Of a DNA stretch of 64,000 bases, positions 23,801 to 30,455 are shown piece after piece (position 1 is the first letter of the stretch; each line of letters starts with the position of its first letter). Source of the DNA: a virus. A model generated the notes under the pieces. The model worked only from the letters and a program-made list of their open reading frames with translations. It was not told the origin of the DNA and ran no database searches. The position numbers and the translations under genes are program-made. Location: positions 1-64,000 of the IMG/VR virus record IMGVR_UViG_3300045118_000377; one strand, written 5' to 3'.

Positions 23801-24187
23801 CAGAAGGCGGGTCGCAAGCAGATCGATGTGGCCGGAGGATACGACATCACGACTAGAGATGCGAACGGGAAGGTCATCGGCAAAGAGCATGTGGGTGGCG
23901 TTCCGATCTATCTCGTCACTGAGGCCGTTTACGGTACGCGCTTCATCACGCGAACGGTGGATCAGACCGGCTACGAGGTCAACGGCAAGGAGGGCTTCCA
24001 CAGCCGTGCGTTCGGCGACGTCGCGGACCTGTTCGGACTCGTGAGTCCCACAGTTCAGCAGGTGCTCAAGCTCGACAAGCAGGGCAAGCGCAAGGTTGCC
24101 GAGCGTCTGGACGTACGGAAGCGTCGCCGGGAGGTCGTCCGCAACTACGTGGAGGAGCTGACCGGTTCTCGAGGACTTCTCGGATGA
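20849..24187 (+). CDS. Baseplate hub-like protein (gp27/late-control-D type)
   Basis: The 1112-residue protein starts with LHLRLFLEGVEVPVVSAQIQ and SASIQVIATDKVLDLLPRTV, typical of the first barrel of gp27/VgrG-type hub proteins ('f.l.v.G.e.p...... ..... .sf.i'). A large insert with YKLLFMGEMFSIEF continues the barrel theme. Long mixed regions follow, including RYMFKYFSEN and a lysine-rich linker (KKKASKPKPQD). The C-terminal third is basic. It is much longer than gp27 (about 390 residues), so extra domains are fused. It probably forms the centre of the baseplate and passes DNA into the cell. Confidence 0.6.
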   Translation: MAQGHPLHLRLFLEGVEVPVVSAQIQIAANTPASASIQVIATDKVLDLLPRTVVHLFFYDYVEAGNTALERDPASRVYDATGEEVLDYNDQDFFNSRYKLLFMGEMFSIEFQKTSLSRAVVLQCSDFSNYWDTTYQYNFGGSLFGGRKEAAFIGANSNFFTGILGHGTGTISALLNSRSVNFPELRGLLAGVVRMLEAIGGSYYGKNAFRGCNDFTSIAELRLKILQQITAAEKDTSTAKLFARKAFNMWMNRQSGSLGKLVTFRGLVKLMFDFIFHEVYPCPAAKYVPATAKEEKRKTSVPLSQSNTYKGFLGTVKTTYGKVDWAFSQLKAWHSYNDQPEDIQQEGMKRYQIAFMYAEKAVNTMYTLGMTQPASASTGIAKEISTIHVNIKLIGGLQMHKGFSSRGWKVNTSYFDYTQVTNRYDECISAFKRLLGLRQSGSKKVTVNMQARVNNQIFRPDIFYAPPPRCNVLFPETYDNFAFGRQYMREVSRLELQTHNELLGNDALFNGFYYAPDIEDVRRGVKLSSRRFAQLIMDHELYTGIIPMFENMSEANIFSMASGKSVKEGEKVGFAQRAVNHQYFKYRFQSRSMEAGGRFNPYFVPGFPSLIIDKPMDVARLQIAAMPLDEQFKALSLKVDPKEKVTRSQILQQLVSPQYLGVCASLVHSVTQDGGRTQYQFMHARVHRESTEFLGVDKVTVSRVLGSASRPTVVAAPEVMMPKAGSRGPKNGTITSVKDVTKSFKGKILPVLGTGVRAAVGSEMPRYMFKYFSENKVPYTPKPGQSSLDAPTVELKAYSIVEAFSRRYKEKVDLPIEEAIKAPWIWPGWCNPQINETYMQFFGTTSITDVAGVNAANEKSFFLAEDDVQVVMEEEALVTKGTGTKKKASKPKPQDVRLAEEQAAKQYQKTVLLADTERTVENSVDFLVRAYSFVKVNNADVGDFLRSYGWRPIATIIDIMGSADLEIKKVTKKIKKTARQRVVKQKAGRKQIDVAGGYDITTRDANGKVIGKEHVGGVPIYLVTEAVYGTRFITRTVDQTGYEVNGKEGFHSRAFGDVADLFGLVSPTVQQVLKLDKQGKRKVAERLDVRKRRREVVRNYVEELTGSRGLLG

Positions 24188-24191
24188 TCCC

Positions 24192-24221
24192 TTGCCACCG
24201 CGGGTGGTAGAGAGGTAGACT
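24192..24221 (+). promoter_or_regulatory. Sigma70-like promoter for the 24228 block
   Basis: TTGCCA (24192-24197), 18-nt spacer, TAGACT (24216-24221), only 6 nt before the ATG at 24228. A transcript from here would be nearly leaderless. CCACC/GGTGG inside the spacer could also be a small hairpin. Confidence 0.35.
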
Positions 24222-24227
24222 CGGCCC

Positions 24228-25037
24228 ATGAAACCCCAGATCTTGTTGGGCGTTCTCGGCATGATGGAGAAGGTGGCGGTCTCGAAGCTCATGGCTTCCC
24301 ACACCCAGATCCGCAGGGGCCGACGTCCGTACCGGGTCGACACTCTCCTGAAGCGGAAGGAGCGCGAGGCGGACATCCCCGAGTTCCTCAAGGACGTGCC
24401 TGAGAAGACCGCGGCCAAGGACTACGGCCCAGGCGGCAAGTGGATCCACGACCGCGCCCACAGGATCATGGAGGACAGTCCTGAGACGCCCAAGTCCGTG
24501 GCCTACGCTACTGCCACACAGCAGGCACACAAGGTCGGCAAGAGCCCGAAGGACTTCCGCACGCGCGAGGGCGTGCATGAGGCCAAGATGAAGTACGACG
24601 CCCCCAAGAGCGAGTACCAGAAGACCGCAGGTGTCGAGAAGCAGAAGCGCTTCGCCGAGTTGATCCGAGAAGCCATGAAGGGCGGTATGACCTTCGAACA
24701 GGCGTCCAAGAAGCTCGCGAGGGGCGGATCCAAGGCACTGGCCCCGAGCGCCCCGAAGTCCTCGGCGCTGCATGCGTTCGAGGACGCGCAGAAGGTCGTC
24801 ACGGGTTCAGCGAAACTGGCTGGGTTCTTCGACGAGCTGAACAAGATCAAGACCGCGGGCGTCGGAGTGGATCTGCGCATGCTGACCAAGAGCGGCGTGA
24901 CCAAGATCCACATGCCGAACGAAGAAAGTCTGGAGCAGGCCAAGCAAAAGCTCGAGCGTACCCAACGTGTCGGGGCCGATCTCAAGGTCAAGCCGCCGGA
25001 CCCGAACATCAGAGCGGTCGCCACGAAGACCAAGTGA
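24228..25037 (+). CDS. Virion-like protein with conserved GGKWIHDRAHRI domain and DELxK motif
   Basis: The 269-residue product carries DYGPGGKWIHDRAHRIMED and ETPKSVAYATATQQAHKVGK (about 66-105), a helical module that I recall from large environmental phages, usually within structural proteins. Later GFFDELNKI (about residues 201-209) matches the motif found in the next two genes and in the 37158 protein. The N-terminus (LLGVLGMMEKVAVSKLM) is hydrophobic and helical. Lys and Ala are abundant. Its function is unknown; head-internal or scaffolding roles are guesses. Confidence 0.6.
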   Translation: MKPQILLGVLGMMEKVAVSKLMASHTQIRRGRRPYRVDTLLKRKEREADIPEFLKDVPEKTAAKDYGPGGKWIHDRAHRIMEDSPETPKSVAYATATQQAHKVGKSPKDFRTREGVHEAKMKYDAPKSEYQKTAGVEKQKRFAELIREAMKGGMTFEQASKKLARGGSKALAPSAPKSSALHAFEDAQKVVTGSAKLAGFFDELNKIKTAGVGVDLRMLTKSGVTKIHMPNEESLEQAKQKLERTQRVGADLKVKPPDPNIRAVATKTK

Positions 25038-25045
25038 GGTGTTCG

Positions 25046-25567
25046 ATGAAGTACCATAATCGTGATCAGTTCCTGGGAGTCATGAAGAAGATGGCGGCAG
25101 AGTCTCAGCTCGAGCAGAACGTCACGACCTCCGGTGCGCAGCCGAGTCCACCTCCCAAGAAGGAGGGTCCGTCGACTCAGACGGCCAGCCCACCCTCGAT
25201 CTTGATGGAGGGAGTCAACGAGAAGAGCACGCCCGGCGCTCAGGCGGAGATGAAGCCGGCCATCGAGCAGCCGGATGAGGTCAAGCCGACCTCTCCGTTC
25301 AAGTTCCGTGGCCCGGACGAGAGCATGTCGCAGGAGGCCGAGGAGCGCGCGAAGGCCGACGCCAGCGGCAGCCTGGCCGAGGACTTCGAGAACTTCGTCG
25401 AGGGCAAGCGCAAGACCCAGGCGGAGCTCAAGTCGCTCCTCGACAGCTACGGCGGCCAGAGCGCGGCCTCCAGTGAGCAGGCCAAGATCAGCGCGGCCCG
25501 TGAACACGGCTTCCTGGATGAGCTGCAGAAGATCGCGCTCAAGGCCGAGACCGTGCGGGGTAGGTAG
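25046..25567 (+). CDS. Proline/glutamine-rich protein with C-terminal FLDELQKIA
   Basis: The 173-residue product is low-complexity (Pro, Gln, Ser, Glu rich) between an N-terminal helix (QFLGVMKKMAAES) and a C-terminal GFLDELQKIALKAE. The two ends look like two versions of one hydrophobic-charged helix. The middle is probably disordered. A GAGGTG site precedes the ATG; a start at 25034 is less likely. It sits between other motif carriers, so a shared destination such as the prohead is likely. Confidence 0.68.
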   Translation: MKYHNRDQFLGVMKKMAAESQLEQNVTTSGAQPSPPPKKEGPSTQTASPPSILMEGVNEKSTPGAQAEMKPAIEQPDEVKPTSPFKFRGPDESMSQEAEERAKADASGSLAEDFENFVEGKRKTQAELKSLLDSYGGQSAASSEQAKISAAREHGFLDELQKIALKAETVRGR

Positions 25568-25568
25568 C

Positions 25569-25982
25569 ATGGCCATCCACGACTTCGAGCTTGTGAAGAT
25601 CGCGTTCCTGGACGAGCTCCGGAAGATGGCAGCCAGCATGCTGCTCCGCCGTGCTCTCCCGGGCGCGGCAGTAGGTGCAGCAGCCGGTGCGCTGACGGCC
25701 AGCCCAGAGCTGGGTGAGAGTCGCCTCGAGCAGGCGCTCAACTACGGACTGGGTGGGGCCGCGCTCACCGCCGGTGGCGGGAAGCTGCTCGAGCACCAGG
25801 CGCTGAAGCGTGGCCGGCGTGAGCTGCTCGGCCAGTACAAGCGAGGTCTGAAGAAGCTGCATGGTCTGCCTCTGGGACGGGCGGAAGCGTCCATGGCCAA
25901 GGGGCAGTTGCAGCAGAACGTCAGGAGTGCTGGGTCCGAGTTCGAGCAACGGGTTCGATCGACGCCTTTCTTTGGTGTGTGA
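25569..25982 (+). CDS. Small protein with N-terminal AFLDELRKMA and glycine-rich hydrophobic segment
   Basis: The 137-residue product opens MAIHDFELVKIAFLDELRKM, then has PGAAVGAAAGALTASPELG, a Gly/Ala-rich membrane-like stretch, and a second one, GLGGAALTAGGGKLLEH. A basic helical tail follows. The FLDEL motif is at residues 13-17. It starts 2 nt after the previous stop and is followed by the sigma factor gene after 3 nt. The function is unknown. Confidence 0.7.
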   Translation: MAIHDFELVKIAFLDELRKMAASMLLRRALPGAAVGAAAGALTASPELGESRLEQALNYGLGGAALTAGGGKLLEHQALKRGRRELLGQYKRGLKKLHGLPLGRAEASMAKGQLQQNVRSAGSEFEQRVRSTPFFGV

Positions 25983-25985
25983 TCG

Positions 25986-26810
25986 ATGAACGCCATCGAC
26001 CTGGCACTCGAGGCGCTTGACGAGGTCGGACTCCAGAAGGAGTCGTTCGCCGCGCCCAAGCCTCCGGCTCCTCCCAAGCCACCGCAGCCACTTCAGCCCA
26101 GTCTCTCTGGTCGCCAGCAGCGCGAGATCGAGATGTGGCACCACTGGAACAACAACGGCCGCCAGCCGGCGCACCTGCAGCCGCTGGTCGAGTCGTTGCA
26201 GCCGTTGGTGAAGAAGAGGCTCAACATCTTCGAGAACCGAGAGCGAGACATCCCTCCGGCCGCCATCAGAGCCGAGTTCCAGGACCAGTTGGTCAGTGCG
26301 CTCGAAACCTACGATCCAACTCGCGGCACCAAGCTCAACACGTATATCAGCGACCGGCTGATGAAGGCCAACCGCTTCGTCACGACCTACCAGAATCCGG
26401 CGCGCATCGTCGAACCACGCACGTACATGATCACGAAGATGCGCGGGGCCGAGGACTTCTTGCACCAGGAGCTGCGTCGACCGCCGACAGCGATGGAGCT
26501 GGCGGAGCACATGCAGGTCCCCACGCAACAGGTGGAGCTCTTGAAGAAGGAACTGAGGAAGGCGGTCCCCACTGGTCAGTTCGAAGCCGACCCCGCGGGC
26601 TTCACGCCGTCGAAGACCAACGAGCTGTTGCGCCTCATCCCCTACGAGCTGACCCCGGAAGAGAACTCGGTGTTCGAGCACGTCTACGGAACCGGCGGCA
26701 AGCCTCAACTCGGGACGGGTGACATCGCGAAACGGCTCAACATGAGCGCGCCGAAGGTGTCTCGGATCAAGTCCGCGATCGCGGAGAAGATGAAGCGCTA
26801 TGGCGGGTAA
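25986..26810 (+). CDS. Phage RNA polymerase sigma factor (sigma70 family)
   Basis: The 274-residue protein has recognisable sigma regions. Region 2 lies around 95-140 (FQDQLVSALETYDPTRGTKL, then NTYISDRLM), region 3 around 160-190 (RRPPTAMELAEHMQV), and region 4 around 221-271, with a helix-turn-helix (LGTGDIAKRLNMSAPKVSRI). The first 40 residues are unlike other sigmas: a helix ALEALDEVGLQKES and a proline-rich linker. It should direct host RNA polymerase to phage promoters, perhaps the TGCAAA/ATAAG class. It is encoded between virion-like genes rather than among regulators, so packaging in the virion is possible. Confidence 0.85.
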   Translation: MNAIDLALEALDEVGLQKESFAAPKPPAPPKPPQPLQPSLSGRQQREIEMWHHWNNNGRQPAHLQPLVESLQPLVKKRLNIFENRERDIPPAAIRAEFQDQLVSALETYDPTRGTKLNTYISDRLMKANRFVTTYQNPARIVEPRTYMITKMRGAEDFLHQELRRPPTAMELAEHMQVPTQQVELLKKELRKAVPTGQFEADPAGFTPSKTNELLRLIPYELTPEENSVFEHVYGTGGKPQLGTGDIAKRLNMSAPKVSRIKSAIAEKMKRYGG

Positions 26811-27018
26811 CAAGGCAGAACGCGACGCTCGCCTGGATGCGCTCAAAGCAGCCGTGGACGAGTGGGGCAAGAAGGAGAAGAAGCGGTACGAGGACGAGGC
26901 CAAGTTCCTGCAGTCGGTGATCGACGGTCACACGGGGGCGGGGAAGACGGCCAGTGCCAACGCCAGCAAGTCGGCGGCCTATTGCGTGGACAAGATCAGC
27001 CAGTTCCTGGAAGGGTAG
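26800..27018 (+). CDS. Small helical protein
   Basis: The 72-residue product is a charged helix (ERDARLDALKAAVDEWGKKEKKRYEDEAKFLQSVI) followed by a Ser/Ala-rich end (KTASANASKSAAYCVDKISQFLEG). It overlaps the sigma factor gene by 11 nt and might be its partner, for example an anti-sigma or chaperone, but only position suggests this. Confidence 0.65.
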   Translation: MAGNKAERDARLDALKAAVDEWGKKEKKRYEDEAKFLQSVIDGHTGAGKTASANASKSAAYCVDKISQFLEG

Positions 27019-27050
27019 AAAGTCGGTACTCACCGGGGTCTGTAGTACCG

Positions 27051-27056
27051 TAGAAT
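27051..27056 (+). promoter_or_regulatory. TAGAAT box before the fibre genes (weak promoter call)
   Basis: TAGAAT lies 14 nt before the ATG at 27071, in the only gap between the sigma block and the fibre genes. No good -35 is seen at the right distance. The similar boxes before 24228 and 49924 make a promoter worth considering. Confidence 0.28.
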
Positions 27057-27070
27057 GTGGGTAATGAACC

Positions 27071-27364
27071 ATGGCTGTCACAGCTCGTCTTCGGGACATC
27101 GCCGCGTTGAAGACCCGAGAAGGGATCTCCCTTCTCGGGATCAAGGACGGCGTCAATGTCATGTTCACGACACCGGAGCCATTTGTCCAGAACCCAAACT
27201 TGAACATCAAGGTCTATCTGAACGGTCAGCGACTCTGGAATGGGGCGGGCAACGACTACACGGTGTCAGAGAGCGGCGGACCGGGAACTGGCTATGATAC
27301 GGTTGTGCTGGCAGTGCCGCCGAAGGGCTTTGAAAATCTGATCGCGGACTACCGAGTCCCGTAA
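27071..27364 (+). CDS. Small tail-fibre-region structural protein
   Basis: The 97-residue product is a compact beta protein (INVMFTTPEPF-like segment, LNIKVYLNGQRLWNGAGNDY, DTVVLAVPPKGF). The 'v.LNG.rl..g..nDY.v' pattern is common in phage virion proteins and repeats at the end of the next gene. It is probably a tail decoration or fibre-base domain. Confidence 0.68.
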   Translation: MAVTARLRDIAALKTREGISLLGIKDGVNVMFTTPEPFVQNPNLNIKVYLNGQRLWNGAGNDYTVSESGGPGTGYDTVVLAVPPKGFENLIADYRVP

Positions 27365-27381
27365 GCTACAGGAGATTCACA

Positions 27382-29343
27382 ATGGGTCGCAGCATCTTCA
27401 GGCAGGACACGCAGGTCAGGAAGTCGGTGACGTACTCCTCGGCCACCTTGCCGAGCCTGGCCAACTACCAGACCAACCCCGTCAGCTTGGAAGACGACAT
27501 GAACGTCCTCCGTTCTGCGCACCATCTGGTGCTCAAGAACCAGGCGGGGAACTGGTACGACGATCTCAACGTGCCTTCGGCGCTGGAAACAGGTGTCAAG
27601 AGAGGCGTCAACGATCTCAACACCGCTCTCCACGCGGTCGAGAAGAAGCGTGTCCTCCGCGATGTCTGGAAGCTCACGGACATCTACCCCGGTCTCGACC
27701 TGGCGATCCTTCTGGTCAACGACCTGAAGGCCAAGTACGAGGCGCATCGCGTCCTGATCGCCGGCAGTGTCCACGGGGCGGCGGACAACACCAACGCGGT
27801 CACGGCTCCCAACGCGACCAGTCTCGCCACGGCCAACACGTTGGCGAACGACATCAAGACTCAGTACAACGCTCACCGTGTCCTCACCACGGGCGGTGTC
27901 CACGGAGCGGCGGATACGACCAACGTCGTCACCTCGGCGAACGCGACCGATCTCGCCACTCTGATCACCCTCGTCAATGAGATGAGGACGGACTACGAGG
28001 CGCACCGAGTCCTCACTTCTGGGGGAGTCCACGGGGCCTCGGACACCACGAACACGATCTCTGCCCTGGCGGTGGGTTCGACTACACAGGTTCACGTCCT
28101 GACGGCGGCTCAGCTTCCGACCCAGACCACGGCAGCCATTGGCGCTGTCACGACGCTGGGTACGGTCGCTGCGACGGCGACCACCTTCGGCACGGCTGGG
28201 TTGGATGAGGTGGTTGGTTCGACAGCTGTGTCTCCAAAGAACCTGATGCCGCTCGTCGACGCCGACAACCACCTCGATCCGATCATGATTGGCGGCAAGC
28301 AGCTCTTTGGTCTGTTCCAGACAGAGAGTGCCACCGATGGGTCCACCATGACGGGGACCACGCCAAACCGAGCGCAGATCTCGTTTGTGGTGCGCAACAA
28401 CACGGGTGATGATCTGGAGCTGGCAACGGTTCCAGTCACTCAGGGATTCAACTTCGCGTCTCGCGAGCGAGTGAGGCTCGAAGATCTCAACGAGCAAGAC
28501 TTCCTCAAGGGAGTCATCATCGAGTTCCCGTCGGCAACTACCGTCACTCGTCAGGTCGCCTACAACAACCAGGGTGTCACTCCGGTCGAGATGGGCACCA
28601 ACTCCTATCTTGATCTGGCAACCGGCCTCGAGTGGGATATCCGCGATAACCTCAATGCGATCCTGCTCAAGGTCTTGGAAGGATCCGCAGGTGGAACCAG
28701 CGAGGTCCAGGTTGCAGCCGATGTCGATGTGTTCAACATCGATGCGGTGCTGAACGACTTCCTCAATGGCATCAAGGTAGACACCGGAGCGGCGGGTACC
28801 ACAATCCAGATCGGTATGACTGCCAACCAGATCGATTCCGGTGGCGTTCTCAAGGTCGCTTCTGGAGGAGGAGCCGATCTGTCCCTGGCGGCGGCTCTCG
28901 AGCTGAACCTTACGGACTCCTACCGAGGAGGTTCCACCTGGAGCCTTGCGGACGGTATCAACTTGGCCGCCAGCTCAGCTGAGTGGTCTGCTTTCGAGAC
29001 TGCGTTCGGTGAGGTCTCCCTCATGAACGCCATCGTGCAGGCCAAGAGCGCTGCCTACCGTCGGCGTGTCTTTGCTGTGGCTACTGCGAATGTCAACGCT
29101 GACAATGACATCAGCGGCCCAGCCAACGACAACAACCTTGATGCCAACCTCGGAGATCTGTCCGCCGGCACCTTCACCGATGACTACGATCTGTACCTCA
29201 ATGGGCAGTACCTTCGCCCCGGTGCCAACTTCTCCGCGAACCACGACTTCTACCCCGGTACCTCTCTGGCTAACGGACAGATTCGGTTCGAGTTCAAGAT
29301 GCACACGGGCGATCAGCTTTGCTTGATCGACCGCACAGCTTAG
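27382..29343 (+). CDS. Tail fibre-like protein with tandem 43-residue repeats
   Basis: The 653-residue protein carries three repeats (YEAHRVLIAGSVHGAADNTN, YNAHRVLTTGGVHGAADTTN, YEAHRVLTSGGVHGASDTTN), typical of phage structural proteins. A long Thr/Ala/Asn-rich beta region follows. It ends with DDYDLYLNGQYLRPGANFS, the same 'yLNGq.l' domain as its upstream neighbour. An elongated trimeric fibre or collar protein fits. A strong hairpin follows the stop, so this is the end of a transcription unit. Confidence 0.68.
   Translation: MGRSIFRQDTQVRKSVTYSSATLPSLANYQTNPVSLEDDMNVLRSAHHLVLKNQAGNWYDDLNVPSALETGVKRGVNDLNTALHAVEKKRVLRDVWKLTDIYPGLDLAILLVNDLKAKYEAHRVLIAGSVHGAADNTNAVTAPNATSLATANTLANDIKTQYNAHRVLTTGGVHGAADTTNVVTSANATDLATLITLVNEMRTDYEAHRVLTSGGVHGASDTTNTISALAVGSTTQVHVLTAAQLPTQTTAAIGAVTTLGTVAATATTFGTAGLDEVVGSTAVSPKNLMPLVDADNHLDPIMIGGKQLFGLFQTESATDGSTMTGTTPNRAQISFVVRNNTGDDLELATVPVTQGFNFASRERVRLEDLNEQDFLKGVIIEFPSATTVTRQVAYNNQGVTPVEMGTNSYLDLATGLEWDIRDNLNAILLKVLEGSAGGTSEVQVAADVDVFNIDAVLNDFLNGIKVDTGAAGTTIQIGMTANQIDSGGVLKVASGGGADLSLAAALELNLTDSYRGGSTWSLADGINLAASSAEWSAFETAFGEVSLMNAIVQAKSAAYRRRVFAVATANVNADNDISGPANDNNLDANLGDLSAGTFTDDYDLYLNGQYLRPGANFSANHDFYPGTSLANGQIRFEFKMHTGDQLCLIDRTA
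27712..28070 (+). repeat. Tandem repeats of 129 nt inside the fibre gene
   Basis: Units begin at 27712, 27841 and 27970, exactly 129 nt (43 codons) apart; the third is partial. Each encodes LxN(D/E)-K/R-xxYxAHRVL...GVHGA.D.TN. The DNA has diverged while the protein pattern is kept, so the repeat is old and selected. Confidence 0.85.
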
Positions 29344-29353
29344 TAGTGAGCTG

Positions 29354-29383
29354 AAGAGGGGGAGGAGTGATCCTCCCCCTCTT
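29354..29383 (+). terminator. Perfect 13-bp hairpin, terminator
   Basis: AAGAGGGGGAGGA and TCCTCCCCCTCTT pair without mismatch around a GTGA loop, followed by CTGTGT. It stands 11 nt after the fibre stop and before the AAAGGAG of the next gene, so it probably limits read-through or protects the mRNA end. Confidence 0.75.
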
Positions 29384-29403
29384 CTGTGTAAAGGAGATGA
29401 CCT

Positions 29404-29994
29404 GTGAGCCTGGTGGACAAGATTGAGATCAAGAGAGGCACAGTAACGTCGATTGGAGTGAAGATCGAAGAAATGCTCGATGGAGCAGAGAGAAAGGCCC
29501 ACGAAACAGGTGGAGCCAAGAAGGCCATGCAAGCACATGTCAAGAATCTTCTTGGCATTGTGGCTGCAGTGGATGCTGAGGTGGAGAAGTCGATTCCTGA
29601 TCTTCCGACAGCACAGTTGATCAAGACCTGGTTGTCGAGGTGTGTAGTAGCTACAGAAAACCTGGCTGGTCACCTGGCCAACGTTGAGATGCAGGCGCTC
29701 GGAGAGGCTGTTGGGTACAAAGCTGTTCACGATCACATTCAAAAGGTCGTGAAAGAGATCGATGATGGGAAAGAGAACTTCCTCAAAGCAATAGAGGAAG
29801 GAAGGATAGTCCTGGAAGAGGACGGAGAAGCTAAAGCAACCGGGACAGGTCCAAGACCTCCGGGAGTGAGGCCAGCCCCTTCGATTGCCCAGCAGAGGAA
29901 GGCTGAGGAGTCTGTTCTAGAATCCAAAACCGAAGGTGAGTCAGTCGTGGCCATGGTGATAGGCAACAAAAAGGACAGAAGAAGGAAGAAGTAG
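29404..29994 (+). CDS. Helical structural protein
   Basis: The 196-residue product uses a GTG start with AAAGGAG upstream. It is helical throughout (VDKIEIKRGTVTSIGVKIEEM; AKKAMQAHVKNLLGIVAAVDAEVEKSI; IQKVVKEIDDGKENFLKAIEE), with a Pro-rich then very basic tail (GNKKDRRRKK). It is placed between fibre genes. It may be an assembly chaperone or coiled-coil connector; no family is recognised. Confidence 0.7.
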   Translation: MSLVDKIEIKRGTVTSIGVKIEEMLDGAERKAHETGGAKKAMQAHVKNLLGIVAAVDAEVEKSIPDLPTAQLIKTWLSRCVVATENLAGHLANVEMQALGEAVGYKAVHDHIQKVVKEIDDGKENFLKAIEEGRIVLEEDGEAKATGTGPRPPGVRPAPSIAQQRKAEESVLESKTEGESVVAMVIGNKKDRRRKK

Positions 29995-30455
29995 TGCCAC
30001 AGACACCGGACAGGCACCCTGGTGCCATGATTGAGGATGATGAGATCATCCTCAAAGAGACCTCTGGCGATCCCACAGAAATAGGTGGGATTCGTCACGT
30101 TGGCGGGGCCTTCCGCATGAAGGACTCCACGGGGGTTTTCGATCCGCGTTCTGGTGGGGGAGGGATTACCGAGTCGCAGCACGAGGTGCTCGACACGCTG
30201 GTCCACGACATTGATGAGACCAGCTACGACGAAGTGATCTACTCCGGTAATCGCATCTCGCAGTACATCACCTGGACCAGCGCGGCGAAGCTTCTGAAGA
30301 TCCGTGAAGAGCAGTACACCTATGGCTCCGGCGGCAAGATCTCGCAGGTGGTGACGACGCAGTACGACGGGGCCGGGGTTGTGAAGATGACGATGACTGA
30401 AACCTACACATACTCCGGGAACAAGGTGAGCAGCATCACCAGGACGAAGACCTAA
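29994..30455 (+). CDS. Small virion protein, beta-rich end
   Basis: The 153-residue product starts at a GTG just overlapping the previous stop. A 'GGIRHVGGAFRMKDSTGVFDP' region and a helix are followed by repeating strands (YDEVIYSGNRISQYITW; EEQYTYGSGGKISQVVTTQYDG; YTYSGNKVSSITRTKT). These look like the YSGN-type repeats of phage fibre-associated proteins. It overlaps the next fibre gene by one base. Confidence 0.68.
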   Translation: MPQTPDRHPGAMIEDDEIILKETSGDPTEIGGIRHVGGAFRMKDSTGVFDPRSGGGGITESQHEVLDTLVHDIDETSYDEVIYSGNRISQYITWTSAAKLLKIREEQYTYGSGGKISQVVTTQYDGAGVVKMTMTETYTYSGNKVSSITRTKT

